This document shows, in pieces, positions 17,219 through 27,092 of a DNA stretch of 64,000 nucleotides (position 1 is the first letter of the stretch; every line of letters begins with the position of its first letter). The position numbers and the translations under genes are program-made. The DNA lies in the NCBI RefSeq assembly GCF_014843005.1, contig NZ_JACYXM010000004.1:250530-314529 (forward strand), read 5' to 3'. Source of the DNA: Rhodanobacter sp. DHG33 (lineage in GTDB: Bacteria > Pseudomonadota > Gammaproteobacteria > Xanthomonadales > Rhodanobacteraceae). The notes under the pieces were generated by a model. It was given only the letters and a program-made list of their open reading frames with translations. It had not been told where the DNA came from and ran no database searches.

Positions 17219-17471
17219 CGATCAGCACTGTGGGCATGGAGGATGTCCGCTCGATGCGCATCGCTGCCAGACGCATGGCGAACCCAGGGGGAACGCCAGC
17301 GTCGTGACATGCCGCGATGCCGCCACGTTCCGGCATCTCCACGCCCGCATTCGACCCGACGGCGCGCACGCGCGCCGTCCATCCTGTTGGCTTGCGGACC
17401 GTCCGGACGATGGCCACCCGCTTGCGAACCCAATCGCGGTACCCGGCGTTTCACCACAGTGGAGTGAATAC

Positions 17472-20400
17472 ATGAAGGGCAAATCCCAGCGCGCGATGCA
17501 CCGTAGCAACGTCCTCAAGCGCAAGGCATTGCCCCTTGCCATTGGCCTGCTGGCCTGCGGCGCCGCAGGCACGGCCTGGGCGCAGGCGACCAACGGCACC
17601 ATCTACGGCACGGTGCCCGTAGCGCCCGGCGAAACGGTGCAGATCACCAGCGGCAGCGGTTTCAACCGCAGCATCCCGGTGAGCGAGTCCGGCAAGTATT
17701 CGATCACCCTGCCGGTAGGCAGCTATACGGTGTCGCTGCTGCAAAACGGCCAGGTCGTGCAGACCCGCACCGACGTCACGCCGGTGGCGGCGGGCGCGGT
17801 GGCGGTCGATTTCGCCTCGGGCGCCGGCGGCCCCGCCAACGCGATCAACCTCAACTCGATCCACGTCACGGCCAACACCTCGCCGCCGATCGATGTGACC
17901 ACCACCAACCAGGTCACCACGATCACCTCCAAGCAGCTGCAGCAGCTGCCGCTGGCGCGCACCGCCGAAGACATCGCCATGCTGGCGCCGGGCGTCAACA
18001 TGGGTTCGCCCGAGCTCGGCAGCGGCCCGCTCGGCACGCCGATGAACGTGTTCGGCGGCGCCTCCACCGCGGAGAACGCGTACTACGTCGACGGCATGAA
18101 CACCACCGAGGCACTCAACAACTCGGGCGGCATCGCCCTGCCCTACGGTGCCATCGACCAGCAGCAGACCTACATCAGCGGTTACGACGCCCGCTATGGC
18201 CGTTCCATCGGCGGCGTGATCAACCAGATCGGCAAGAGCGGCACCAACGACTGGCATTTCGGCGTGCGCGCCCTGTGGCAGCCGGCCAGCATGCGCGCCG
18301 CGCCGGACAACCTCTACTACGCCAACCCCTTGATGGCCGGCGATCCGGTGTATTCGCCCGGCGACCTGGCCGTATACCGCAAGGGCAACACCGCGGACGA
18401 GAAGATCTACGACGCCTACATCAGCGGCCCGCTGATCAAGGACAAGCTGTTCTTCTTCCTGAGCGCCGAAAAGGACGACAGCCAGTACCACGACACGCAG
18501 GAATTCGGCAACGGCCCGGCCTACTCGCTCAGCCAGCACGACCCGAAGTTCTACGGCAAGTTGAACTGGAACATCAACGACAGCAATGTGCTGACGCTGA
18601 GCTACCTGCAGAACGCGCACCAGACGCAGCCCACCTATTACGACTTCAACTACGACACGCTGCAGAACGGCGCCTTCAGCAGCCTCGGCCAGTACAACAA
18701 GACCGTGTTCAAGATGGCGGTGTTGAACTACACCTCCTACATCACCGACGACCTCACGCTGAACGCCACCCTGGGCAAGATGCACGGCCAGTACTATTCG
18801 GTGCAGCCGGCCTATCCGGGCTACAACCCCGAACTGCCGCATATCGCCAGCGCGTCGCTGCAGGATCCGCAGTTCTCGCCGCCTGGCGGCATCATCAACG
18901 CCCAGTCCAATTCGACACTCAGCGACCCGAACCACCACGAGTCGATCACCAACTACCGCTTCAGCCTCGACTGGAAGTTGGGCAGCCATGATTTCCAGGT
19001 GGGCATCGACAATATCAATTCCTACGATATCGACGATGGCTCGCTGGACACCGGCCCAGGCTACCAGTGGATGTACGGCGCGACCGGCCCCGGTGTCCCG
19101 GTGTTCGGCAACGACCCGAACATCCCGCCCTATGTCGCCCCCTCGACCCAGTGCTACCAGGGCACCTGCTACTACGTGCAGAAGCACACCGACATCAGCG
19201 CCGCCACCGTGCGCGTGGTACAGCGTGCGCAGTACGTCATGGACAACTGGCAGGTCACCCCGAACCTGCTGCTTAATCTCGGTATACGCAACGACCAGTT
19301 CGTGAACTACGACGCCTCCGGCATACCCTACATCCGCGAGACCAAGCCGCAGTGGTCGCCGCGCCTGGGCTTCAGCTGGGACGTGCATGGGGATGCTTCG
19401 CTGAAGGTGTTCGGCAACGCCGGTCGCTACTACCTCTCGCTGCCCACCAATGTGGCCTTGTCCATCGCCGCCCCGGTGACGAATGCCGGCATCTACGGCA
19501 CCTATACCGGCATCGACCCGGTGACCGGCATACCGACCGGCTTCACGCCGCTGCCGCAAAGTCCCTCGACAGGCGTATCGATCGACAACGAATACGGGCA
19601 GGCGAAAGATCCGCGCCTTTCCGCCGCCAGCAACGCCAGGGCCGAATTCTCCGACAACTACGTGCTGGGCCTGCAGCAGCAATTCAACATGCTGGGCACG
19701 AACTGGGTGTTCAGTGCCACCGGCACCTACCAGCGCATGAGCCGCATCATCGACGACTTCGACGACGAGCAGATCGAATGCGCCGCCGGCCTCGCGCAGG
19801 GCTATTCGTGGATGACGCCGCAGAATTGCTCCAACTACGCGCAGAGCCTGGTGCTGGTGAACCCCGGCGTGACCAACCATATCTGGATGCTGTCGCCCAG
19901 CGGAGCCATCGTGCCGGTGACGCTTACCGGTGCCGATCAGAATTTCCCGAAGGGACCGGAGCGCCGCTATTACTCGCTGGATCTTTCGCTGGAACACGCT
20001 TGGGACGGCAAGTGGTTCGCCAAGTTCGACTACGTGTTCTCGCGCAGCTGGGGCAACACCGAAGGCCCGGTGAGCACCTATTCGCAGCAGGGCGGCTCCT
20101 ACGAATCCATCACTACCGCCTGGGACTTCCCGGAGCGCATGCAGTATTCGGGCGGCATACTTCCCAACGACCGCAAGCACCAGTTCAAGCTGTTCGGCTC
20201 CTATGCGCTCACGCCCGAATGGACGGTCGGCGCCAACCTATACGTCACCTCGGGCACGCCGATCATGTGCCGCGGCGGTTACGGTCCGGACCAGCTGGCC
20301 CTGCACGGCTCGCACACCTACTACTGGTGCGGCGGCGTACCCGTGCCCCCCGGCTCCCTCGGCTTCACTCCGTGGGTGCATGACGTCGACCTCAGCCTGG

Positions 20401-20591
20401 ACTACAAGCCGAAGTGGGCGCAGCAGAAGCTCGACTTCAACCTCACCGTGTTCAACATACTCAACGACCAGACCACGATCTTCTACAACGATTTCTACGG
20501 CACCACGAGTTCGCCCAACCCGGATTACGGACGCATCCAGGACACGTACGCGCCGCGCAGCGTCCGCTTCTCCGTTGCCTACGACTTTTGA
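17472..20591 (+). CDS. TonB-dependent receptor, Oar-like, with N-terminal carboxypeptidase-regulatory-like domain
   Basis: A 1039-residue outer-membrane receptor. A signal peptide (to about residue 38, ending GTAWA) is followed by a beta-sandwich (about 40-120, TNGTIYGTVPVAPGETVQI), then a plug domain (about 130-260: QLPLARTAEDIAMLAPGVN, YYVDGMNTT, ARYGRSIGGVINQIGKSGTN). A long 22-strand barrel ends in SVRFSVAYDF with the terminal Phe of outer-membrane proteins. GGAGTG upstream fixes the ATG at 17472. Such receptors import peptides or other polymers; the shared promoter with dgcN-gltS and ggt points to a glutamate-containing substrate. A TPR-sulfotransferase follows, separated by a terminator. 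Confidence 0.93.
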   Translation: MKGKSQRAMHRSNVLKRKALPLAIGLLACGAAGTAWAQATNGTIYGTVPVAPGETVQITSGSGFNRSIPVSESGKYSITLPVGSYTVSLLQNGQVVQTRTDVTPVAAGAVAVDFASGAGGPANAINLNSIHVTANTSPPIDVTTTNQVTTITSKQLQQLPLARTAEDIAMLAPGVNMGSPELGSGPLGTPMNVFGGASTAENAYYVDGMNTTEALNNSGGIALPYGAIDQQQTYISGYDARYGRSIGGVINQIGKSGTNDWHFGVRALWQPASMRAAPDNLYYANPLMAGDPVYSPGDLAVYRKGNTADEKIYDAYISGPLIKDKLFFFLSAEKDDSQYHDTQEFGNGPAYSLSQHDPKFYGKLNWNINDSNVLTLSYLQNAHQTQPTYYDFNYDTLQNGAFSSLGQYNKTVFKMAVLNYTSYITDDLTLNATLGKMHGQYYSVQPAYPGYNPELPHIASASLQDPQFSPPGGIINAQSNSTLSDPNHHESITNYRFSLDWKLGSHDFQVGIDNINSYDIDDGSLDTGPGYQWMYGATGPGVPVFGNDPNIPPYVAPSTQCYQGTCYYVQKHTDISAATVRVVQRAQYVMDNWQVTPNLLLNLGIRNDQFVNYDASGIPYIRETKPQWSPRLGFSWDVHGDASLKVFGNAGRYYLSLPTNVALSIAAPVTNAGIYGTYTGIDPVTGIPTGFTPLPQSPSTGVSIDNEYGQAKDPRLSAASNARAEFSDNYVLGLQQQFNMLGTNWVFSATGTYQRMSRIIDDFDDEQIECAAGLAQGYSWMTPQNCSNYAQSLVLVNPGVTNHIWMLSPSGAIVPVTLTGADQNFPKGPERRYYSLDLSLEHAWDGKWFAKFDYVFSRSWGNTEGPVSTYSQQGGSYESITTAWDFPERMQYSGGILPNDRKHQFKLFGSYALTPEWTVGANLYVTSGTPIMCRGGYGPDQLALHGSHTYYWCGGVPVPPGSLGFTPWVHDVDLSLDYKPKWAQQKLDFNLTVFNILNDQTTIFYNDFYGTTSSPNPDYGRIQDTYAPRSVRFSVAYDF

Positions 20592-20611
20592 GCCACGCAT
20601 GGCTTCCCCAT

Positions 20612-20639
20612 ACGCCGGGCGCATGCCCGGCGTTTTTTT
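20612..20639 (+). terminator. Intrinsic terminator after the TonB-dependent receptor
   Basis: Stem ACGCCGGGC / GCCCGGCGT (20612-20633) with a GCAT loop runs into seven T's (to 20639), 20 bases past the receptor stop. Confidence 0.93.
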
Positions 20640-20702
20640 AATGCCGGAAATCGACGTCGGAGTTTTTTTGCAGCCCGCGGACGACTTGTGTAGCGTGACG
20701 GC

Positions 20703-22298
20703 ATGAGCAGCGAAACCACACATTCCTCGTCATTGTCGCCCGCGGCCGCCCAGTTGCTGGAAAGGGCGCGCAGCGAATGGCGGCAACGGCAATTCGAGGC
20801 CGCCGAGCGATCGGTCCAGCAAGTGCTGTCGCTCGCGCCCGGCAACCCCGATGCGCTGCGCATGCTCGGCGTCATGGCCCAGCACCGCGGCGACCAGGCC
20901 CGGGCCGTCGACTGCTTCCGGCGCGTGCTGCCCGTGTGGCCCCATGACTCCGACCTGCACGTGGGACTGGGTATCGCGCTGCACGAACGTGGCGAGATCG
21001 AAGAAGCCATGACCCACCTGCGACGCGGCTGCGAATTGGATCCCGCCTCCGCATCGGCCTGGTTCAACCTGGGCGAAGCGCTGTGGCGGCGGGCGCGCAC
21101 CGATGAGGCCATCGCGGCACTGCAACGCACGCTGGAACTCGCCCCCGCGCACCTCCCCTCCCGCCTATCGCTGGCCAAGGCGCAGGCCAGCCAGGGCCAG
21201 ATCGATGCCGCGGTGACCGGTTTCCGCGAAGTGCTCCGGCGCGATCCGGGCAATGCCGAAGCATGGTTCGGATTGTCCAACCTCAATACCGTGCGCTTCG
21301 ACGCCACCGACACGACCCACCTGCGGCAGGCGTTGGCGCGCGGCGGCCAAACGCCCCGCCACCGCGAACTGCTGGGCTTCTCGCTGGCCAAGGCGCTAGA
21401 AGACCAGGGCGATTACACGCAGGCCTTCGACCTGTTCCGGCAAGCCAACGCCTCGCGCCGCCAGCGCGTGCAGTGGAACGCAACAGGCGAGCGGCAGCGC
21501 GTGGAAGCGATCCAGCGCATCTATGCGCACGACACACCGGCGCCGCTGGATCCCGCACTGGGTCGCGAAGTCATCTTCATCGTCAGCGTGCCGCGCTCCG
21601 GCTCCACCCTGGTCGAGCAGATCCTGGCCTCGCATCCCGAGGTCGAGGGCGCGAACGAGATCAAGGACCTGTCGCAGGTGATCGACGCGGAAACGCATCG
21701 CCGCCATTCCGCGTTCCCGCTGTGGACGCCGCACGCGAGTGCGGCGGACTGGCAACGCCTGGGCAAGGAATACCTCGCGCGCACCGCGCCATGGCGCAAG
21801 GCCAAGCCACGCTTCACCGACAAGAGCCTGGTGAACTGGTACCTGGTGGGCGCCGCGCTGGCGATGCTGCCGTCGGCGCGCGTGGTAGTGGTGCGGCGCG
21901 ACCCGCTGGAAACCTGCCTCGCCTGCTTCCGCCAGCTCTTCACCGAGCAGAGCAGCTTCACCTGCGATCTCGACGAGATGGCCGACTACTGCATCGACTT
22001 CATCCGGCTGACCCGCTTCTGGCTGGAGCGCTATCCGGACCGGGTGTTCGACCTCGAATACGAAACCCTGACCGCCGAGCCCGAGCCCACCACCCGACGC
22101 CTGCTGGATTTCTGCGGCCTGCCGTTCGATCCGGCCTGCCTGGAGTTCCACAAGACCTCGCGCGCCGTGCTGAGCTCGCCCAGCGCGGCGCAGGTACGAC
22201 AGCCCATGCGCCGCGACACCGCACGCAGCGCACGCTACGGCGACCGACTGGATGGCCTGCGCCAACGCCTGCGCGATGCCGGCGTGCTGAAGGACTGA
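20703..22298 (+). CDS. TPR-containing sulfotransferase family protein
   Basis: A 531-residue protein in two parts. Residues 15-240 are a run of tetratricopeptide repeats (AWFNLGEALWRRARTDEAIAAL, for example). Residues 285-520 are a sulfotransferase domain with the 5'-PSB loop VSVPRSGSTLVEQIL and the 3'-PB region ARVVVVRRDPLETCLACF. Such proteins use PAPS in related enzymes; acceptors are unknown. In many Xanthomonadales and Caulobacter-like genomes they sit beside TonB-dependent receptors, as here. The gene lies after the receptor's terminator and probably has its own promoter. Confidence 0.9.
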   Translation: MSSETTHSSSLSPAAAQLLERARSEWRQRQFEAAERSVQQVLSLAPGNPDALRMLGVMAQHRGDQARAVDCFRRVLPVWPHDSDLHVGLGIALHERGEIEEAMTHLRRGCELDPASASAWFNLGEALWRRARTDEAIAALQRTLELAPAHLPSRLSLAKAQASQGQIDAAVTGFREVLRRDPGNAEAWFGLSNLNTVRFDATDTTHLRQALARGGQTPRHRELLGFSLAKALEDQGDYTQAFDLFRQANASRRQRVQWNATGERQRVEAIQRIYAHDTPAPLDPALGREVIFIVSVPRSGSTLVEQILASHPEVEGANEIKDLSQVIDAETHRRHSAFPLWTPHASAADWQRLGKEYLARTAPWRKAKPRFTDKSLVNWYLVGAALAMLPSARVVVVRRDPLETCLACFRQLFTEQSSFTCDLDEMADYCIDFIRLTRFWLERYPDRVFDLEYETLTAEPEPTTRRLLDFCGLPFDPACLEFHKTSRAVLSSPSAAQVRQPMRRDTARSARYGDRLDGLRQRLRDAGVLKD

Positions 22299-22351
22299 AC
22301 GCGGCAAGCCGCATCGCGTGACATGAAATCCATCGTCGAAGCGGCAGGCCC

Positions 22352-22417
22352 ACAACCGCCGGTTATGCCCCTCGCGCGTCTTTTCATTGGAGCGGCCCTC
22401 GCGCGCATGGCTATGCT
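22352..22417 (+). promoter_or_regulatory. Shared LysR-type promoter, copy 3 (ggt)
   Basis: ACAACCGCCGGTTAT (22352-22366), CTTTTCATTGG (22380-22390) and CTATGCT (22411-22417), again with gaps of 13 and 20 bases. Transcription should start near 22424, 22 bases before the ggt ATG, with GAGGAG (22431-22436) as its Shine-Dalgarno. Confidence 0.8.
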
Positions 22418-22445
22418 TTGGCGATACGTCGAGGAGACCGAACGG

Positions 22446-24263
22446 ATGTCCGACAGCAATACACCGCAACCGCAGTGTGGGTGGACGCATGCGAAGCGCG
22501 CGCCATCGGGATGGGGACGTTACGCCCTGGCAACGGTGATTGCCGCAAGTTGCCTGTCCTTGCACGCTCGCGAGGCCAGCCCGCCGCGAACCGCTGCGAT
22601 AGCCAACGCGCCCGCCGCCACCCAGGCCGCGCTGAACCAGGCGAAGCCGGTCATCGCGAAACACGGCATGGTGGTCAGCGCGCAGCACCTCGCCTCCATG
22701 GTCGGGCTGGACATCCTCAAGCGCGGCGGCAACGCCATCGACGCCGCGGTGGCGGTCGGCTACGCCGAGGCGGTGGTGCATCCCTGCTGCGGCAACATCG
22801 GCGGTGGCGGCTTCATGACCATCCATTTCAAGGACGGCCGCGACGTCTTCCTCGACTTCCGCGAAAAGGCCCCGCTGAAAGCCACGCCGACCATGTTCCA
22901 GGACGCCAAGGGCAACGTGGTCCCGGGGCTCAGCACCGACAGCTACCTCGGCGTGGGCGTGCCCGGCACGGTGATGGGGTTGGACGAGGCGCTGAAGAAA
23001 TACGGCACGATGTCGCTCAAGCAGGTCATCGCGCCGGCGATCAAGCTGGCCAGCGAAGGCTACGTGCTCGAGCAGGGCGACGTGGATTTCATGGACGGCA
23101 GCGCGGAGGACTTCGCCAAGTACCCGAACGTGGCGGCCATCTTCCTCGACCACGGCAAACCTTTCGTGGCCGGCCAGCGCCTGGTGCAGAAACAGTTGGC
23201 ACAGACGCTGGAGCAGATCGCCCAGGGCGGCACCGACGCGTTCTACAAGGGGCCGATCGCCCACAAGCTGGTCGCGGCAAGCGAGGCCAACCACGGCATC
23301 CTTTCGATGAAGGATTTCGCCGACTACACCGTGCAGTGGGACAAGCCGGTGCAATGCGACTACCGCGGCTACACGATCGTCTCCGCACCGCCGCCCAGCT
23401 CCGGCGGCGTCACCGTCTGCATGATCCTCAAGCTGGTCGAACCCTATGCGCTAGGCCAGTGGGGCTACGGATCGGCGAAGAGCCTGCACTACCTGGTGGA
23501 AGCCGAGCGCCGCGCCTTCGCCGACCGCAACACCTACCTGGGCGATCCGGCCTTCGTGCACAACCCGATCGACCGGCTGCTTTCCCCCGATCACCTGGCC
23601 CAGGTCAGGGCCAGCATCCAGCCCGACAAGGCCACGCCCTCGTCCGACATCAAGGGCAGCCTGGGCCAGCCGGAAGGCATGCACACCACGCATTACTCGG
23701 TGATCGACAAGGACGGCAATGCCGTCGCGGTGACCTACACCATCAACTACCTGTTCGGCATCCGGCAGATCGCTGGCGACACCGGCTTCTTCCTCAACGA
23801 CGAGATGGACGACCTCACCGGCAAGCCCGGCGTGGCCAACGGCGCCGGCCTGGTGCAAGGCGTGGTCAACCAGGTCGAGCCTGGCAAGCGCCCACTGAGT
23901 TCGATGACGCCCACCATCGTGCTGCGCGACGGCAAGCCGTTCCTGCTGACCGGCAGCCCCGGCAGCGCCACCATCATCTCGACCACGATGGAGAGCATCG
24001 TCAACGTGATCGACTTCGGCATGAACGTGCAGCAGGCGATCGATGCACCGCGCATGCACCACCAGTGGTATCCCGATGTCGTTTACATCGAGCCCGGGCT
24101 GGTCACGCCGCAGACGCAGAAAACCTTGGAGGCTATGGGCTACACGTTCGAGACACGCCAGGCGATCGGCGACGACGAGGCGATCCTGATCGATCCCCGC
24201 ACCGGCCTGCGCGAAGGCGCCAGCGATCCCAGGACACCGGCGGGTCTGGCTGCAGGCTACTGA
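22446..24263 (+). CDS. ggt: Gamma-glutamyltransferase (gamma-glutamyltranspeptidase)
   Basis: A 605-residue periplasmic Ntn-hydrolase precursor. An N-terminal hydrophobic segment (about 25-42) serves for export. The large subunit carries GGNAIDAAVAVGYAEAVVHP and GGGGFMTIHF; self-cleavage should occur before Thr414 in GMHTTHYSVIDKDGNAVAVT. PLSSMTPTIVLRDGKPFLLTGSPGS is the conserved small-subunit substrate region. GGT hydrolyses gamma-glutamyl bonds in glutathione, gamma-glutamyl peptides and poly-gamma-glutamate, releasing L- or D-glutamate. ATG 22446 has a GAGGAG site; the longer open frame from 22323 would start upstream of the promoter. The shared promoter ties it to dgcN-gltS. Confidence 0.95.
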   Translation: MSDSNTPQPQCGWTHAKRAPSGWGRYALATVIAASCLSLHAREASPPRTAAIANAPAATQAALNQAKPVIAKHGMVVSAQHLASMVGLDILKRGGNAIDAAVAVGYAEAVVHPCCGNIGGGGFMTIHFKDGRDVFLDFREKAPLKATPTMFQDAKGNVVPGLSTDSYLGVGVPGTVMGLDEALKKYGTMSLKQVIAPAIKLASEGYVLEQGDVDFMDGSAEDFAKYPNVAAIFLDHGKPFVAGQRLVQKQLAQTLEQIAQGGTDAFYKGPIAHKLVAASEANHGILSMKDFADYTVQWDKPVQCDYRGYTIVSAPPPSSGGVTVCMILKLVEPYALGQWGYGSAKSLHYLVEAERRAFADRNTYLGDPAFVHNPIDRLLSPDHLAQVRASIQPDKATPSSDIKGSLGQPEGMHTTHYSVIDKDGNAVAVTYTINYLFGIRQIAGDTGFFLNDEMDDLTGKPGVANGAGLVQGVVNQVEPGKRPLSSMTPTIVLRDGKPFLLTGSPGSATIISTTMESIVNVIDFGMNVQQAIDAPRMHHQWYPDVVYIEPGLVTPQTQKTLEAMGYTFETRQAIGDDEAILIDPRTGLREGASDPRTPAGLAAGY

Positions 24264-24310
24264 CCAGCCCTCATGCATGCGGGAGCGTTGCCGCTTCCGC
24301 ATGCATCGCG

Positions 24311-25576
24311 TTACCGCACGCGGCTCTGCGCGTGCCTGACCTGCCCTTCGCCACGCACCACGAAGCGTTCGATTGTGAGCGCCTCCGCGCCCATCGGGCC
24401 GTAGGCGTGAAGGCGCGTGGTGGAGATGCCGATCTCCGCGCCCAGCCCCAGCTCGCCGCCGTCGCTGAAGCGCGAGGAGGCGTTGACCATCACCACCGCC
24501 GAACGGATTGCCTGTACGAAGCATTGCGCGGCGGCCTCGTCGCGGGTGGCGATCACTTCGGTGTGGTCGGAGCCGTAGCGGCGGATGTGGGCGATGGCCT
24601 CGTCCAGGCTGTCCACCGTGTGCACGGCCAGGATCAGGTCGAGGAACTCGGCGGCGTAGTCGTCCTCGGTGGCCGGCTTCGCGTCGGCCACCACTTCGCA
24701 TGTACGCGCATCGCCGCGTAATTCCACGCCGCGCTCGCGCAACGCCTGCGCGGCACGCGGCAGAAAATCCGCCGCCACGTCGCGATGCACCAATAGGGTC
24801 TCCAGCGCATTGCACACGCCGGGACGCGAGGTCTTGCCGTCGACCAGCAGGTTCAGCGCCAGGTCGAGGTCGGCCGCGCGATCTACGTAGAGATGGCACA
24901 CGCCCTTGTAGTGTTTGATGACCGGCACGCGCGCATGTTCGGCGACGAAGCGGATCAGTCCTTCGCCGCCACGCGGGATGGCGAGGTCGACGAGGTCGCT
25001 CAGCTGCAGCAGCTCGACCATGGCCTCGCGGCTCAGATCTTCCAGCAGTGTCACCGCCGTCGTCGGCAGCCCGCGCGCGCGCAAGGCGTCGTGCAGGGCC
25101 GCGGCGATGGCGGTGTTGGAATGGATGGCCTCGGAGCCGCCACGCAGGATCACCGAGTTGCCCGCCTTCAGGCACAGCGCGGCCGCGTCGGCAGTGACGT
25201 TGGGGCGCGCCTCGTAGATCATCGCCACCACGCCCAGCGGGATGCGCACGCGCTCCACCGCAAGGCCGTTGGGGCGCGTCTCGCGGCGCGTCACCTGGCC
25301 GACCGGGTCGGGCAGTTCGGCCACTTCGCGCAGGGCGTTGGCGATGGCCGCCACGCGCGTTTCGTCCAGCCGCAGGCGGTCCAGCATCGCGCCCTGCACG
25401 CCCTTGGCGGCGGCCTGCGCCATGTCCTGCGCGTTTGCGGCGAGCACGTCGGCGGAACGTGCCTCCAGCGCAGTTGCCATGTCGCGCAGCAACGCCGCCT
25501 TGGTATCGGTGTCCAGCGCGGCCATCGCCGGCACCGCATCGCGGCTGGCCTGTGCCAGGGAACGGATCTCGCTCAT
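24311..25576 (-). CDS. proA: Gamma-glutamyl phosphate reductase
   Basis: A 421-residue aldehyde-dehydrogenase-fold enzyme that reduces gamma-glutamyl phosphate to glutamate semialdehyde with NADPH, the second step of proline synthesis. The catalytic Cys lies in [31 protein letters not shown] and the ProA signature [13 protein letters not shown] region are present. It overlaps proB by four bases and is the last gene of the arginine/proline cluster. Length is the usual 415-420. Confidence 0.97.
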   Translation of the reverse strand: MSEIRSLAQASRDAVPAMAALDTDTKAALLRDMATALEARSADVLAANAQDMAQAAAKGVQGAMLDRLRLDETRVAAIANALREVAELPDPVGQVTRRETRPNGLAVERVRIPLGVVAMIYEARPNVTADAAALCLKAGNSVILRGGSEAIHSNTAIAAALHDALRARGLPTTAVTLLEDLSREAMVELLQLSDLVDLAIPRGGEGLIRFVAEHARVPVIKHYKGVCHLYVDRAADLDLALNLLVDGKTSRPGVCNALETLLVHRDVAADFLPRAAQALRERGVELRGDARTCEVVADAKPATEDDYAAEFLDLILAVHTVDSLDEAIAHIRRYGSDHTEVIATRDEAAAQCFVQAIRSAVVMVNASSRFSDGGELGLGAEIGISTTRLHAYGPMGAEALTIERFVVRGEGQVRHAQSRVR

Positions 25577-26724
25577 GCCGTCATGCCTCCTGCGGTTTCA
25601 AGCGCGACGAGATCGTCGCGGTGCACCACCTCGTTGCCGTAGCTGTAGCCCAGCACCGCCTCGATGTCGCGGCTGTGCCGGCCGGCGAGCCGGCGCACTT
25701 CGCCCGCAGCGTACTGGCAGAGACCGCGCGCCACGGCCTTGCCGCCGGCATCCACGATCTCCACCAGATCGCCGCGCTGGAACTCACCCTGCGCACCGGC
25801 GACGCCACCCGGCAGCAGCGACGCGCGGCCGCCTGCCAGCGCATGCGCCGCGCCGGCATCCACACTGATGCAGCCCGCCGCGGCCGGCGCATGGCGCAGC
25901 CAGTATTTGCGCGCCTGCATGCGCGTCGCGGCGGCATCGACCAGGGTGCCGTGCAGGCGATCGTGACCAAGCGCTTCCACCGTCGCCGCATCGCGGCCAC
26001 TGAACAGCACCGTGGGGATACCCGCGGCAGCGGCCTTGCTCGCCGCTTCCAATTTGGTGCGCATGCCGCCGGTACCGACCACGCTGCCGCTGCCGCCGGC
26101 CATCGCCAGCACCTCGGGCGTCAGCACCCCCACGTGGGCGATCGGCGCTGCCTGCGGGTCGCGGCGCGGGTCGGCGTTGTACAGCGCATCGATGTCCGAG
26201 GCGATCAGCAGCAGGTCGGCATCGACCAGCGCGGCGACGATGGCGGCGAGGTTGTCGTTGTCGCCGAGCTTCAGCTCGTCCACCGCCACGGTGTCGTTTT
26301 CGTTCACCACCGGCAGCACATCCAGTGTCAGCAACCCACGCAGCGTGGTGCGCGCGTTGAGGTAGCGGCGGCGGTTGCGCAGGTCGTCGTGGGTGAGCAG
26401 TACCTGCGCCACCGGACGCGCCGACAGGGACTGCCACAAGGCGATCATCGGCGCCTGCCCCAGCGCAGCCAGCGCCTGCCGTGCCGCGAGGTCGCCTGCG
26501 GCCGGCGCGTGTTCGCGCAGCAGGGCACGCCCCGCAGCCACCGCACCGGAGGACACCAGCACCACCTTTCGGCCTGCGGCATGGCTGGCGCCGATGAAAG
26601 CGGCCAGCGCCACGGCATAGCGATCGGTCAGGCCGCCGCCATCCGCCGCCAGCAGGTTGCTGCCGACCTTGAGCACCGCGCACCGCCAGTTCGGCAGCGC
26701 CTGTTCCGGCAGGTGCCCGCTCAC
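25573..26724 (-). CDS. proB: Glutamate 5-kinase
   Basis: A 383-residue kinase with an amino-acid-kinase domain (1-265: [57 protein letters not shown]) and a C-terminal PUA domain (about 285-375). It phosphorylates glutamate for proline synthesis and is usually feedback-inhibited by proline. The start overlaps the cupin stop and the stop overlaps the proA start, four bases each, so the three are translationally coupled. Confidence 0.97.
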   Translation of the reverse strand: MSGHLPEQALPNWRCAVLKVGSNLLAADGGGLTDRYAVALAAFIGASHAAGRKVVLVSSGAVAAGRALLREHAPAAGDLAARQALAALGQAPMIALWQSLSARPVAQVLLTHDDLRNRRRYLNARTTLRGLLTLDVLPVVNENDTVAVDELKLGDNDNLAAIVAALVDADLLLIASDIDALYNADPRRDPQAAPIAHVGVLTPEVLAMAGGSGSVVGTGGMRTKLEAASKAAAAGIPTVLFSGRDAATVEALGHDRLHGTLVDAAATRMQARKYWLRHAPAAAGCISVDAGAAHALAGGRASLLPGGVAGAQGEFQRGDLVEIVDAGGKAVARGLCQYAAGEVRRLAGRHSRDIEAVLGYSYGNEVVHRDDLVALETAGGMTA

Positions 26725-27080
26725 GTGTCCGCCTCCGGCGGCGCGGCGACGCGGTCGCCATGGCTTTTCGGCGACGACACCACCAGGAAGCGTGTGTCGG
26801 CGTCGCTCTCGTTGCGCATCTGGTGTGCCGCTGCGGGCGGCACGTGCAGGCCTTCGCCTCGGCGCAACCGGTGCGGGATGCCTTCCAGCTCCAGCACGGC
26901 CTCGCCTTCCAGCACGTAGAAGAACTGCCGCGCGTGCACGTGGCGGTGGCGCTGCTCGGCCGTACCGGGCGGCATGCGTTCCTCGATCACGCTGAGATCA
27001 TCGCCTGCCAGCAGGTGCCAGCCGTCGCAGCCTTGACCCCATTGGTAATGCTCGGCATTGCGCGTACCGACCGCCAACAT
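26721..27080 (-). CDS. Cupin domain protein
   Basis: A 119-residue single-domain cupin. Motif 1 appears as HRHVHARQFFYVLEGEAVLE and motif 2 as GEGLHVPPAAAHQM, giving the His/Glu metal set. Small cupins are sugar or amino-acid isomerases, dioxygenases or binding proteins; function here is unknown. It sits between argH and proB (12 bases after argH, four-base overlap with proB), so it belongs to the arginine/proline transcript. Confidence 0.85.
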   Translation of the reverse strand: MLAVGTRNAEHYQWGQGCDGWHLLAGDDLSVIEERMPPGTAEQRHRHVHARQFFYVLEGEAVLELEGIPHRLRRGEGLHVPPAAAHQMRNESDADTRFLVVSSPKSHGDRVAAPPEADT

Positions 27081-27092
27081 GATCCTCTCCGT

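Noticed and set aside
17166-17471. A 102-codon upstream extension of the receptor frame
   Set aside because: It overlaps the promoter elements, and the signal peptide begins at 17472 with a Shine-Dalgarno.
17451-20180. A 909-codon open frame antisense to the TonB-dependent receptor
   Set aside because: The receptor has signal peptide, plug and barrel; the antisense frame has none and shows biased composition.
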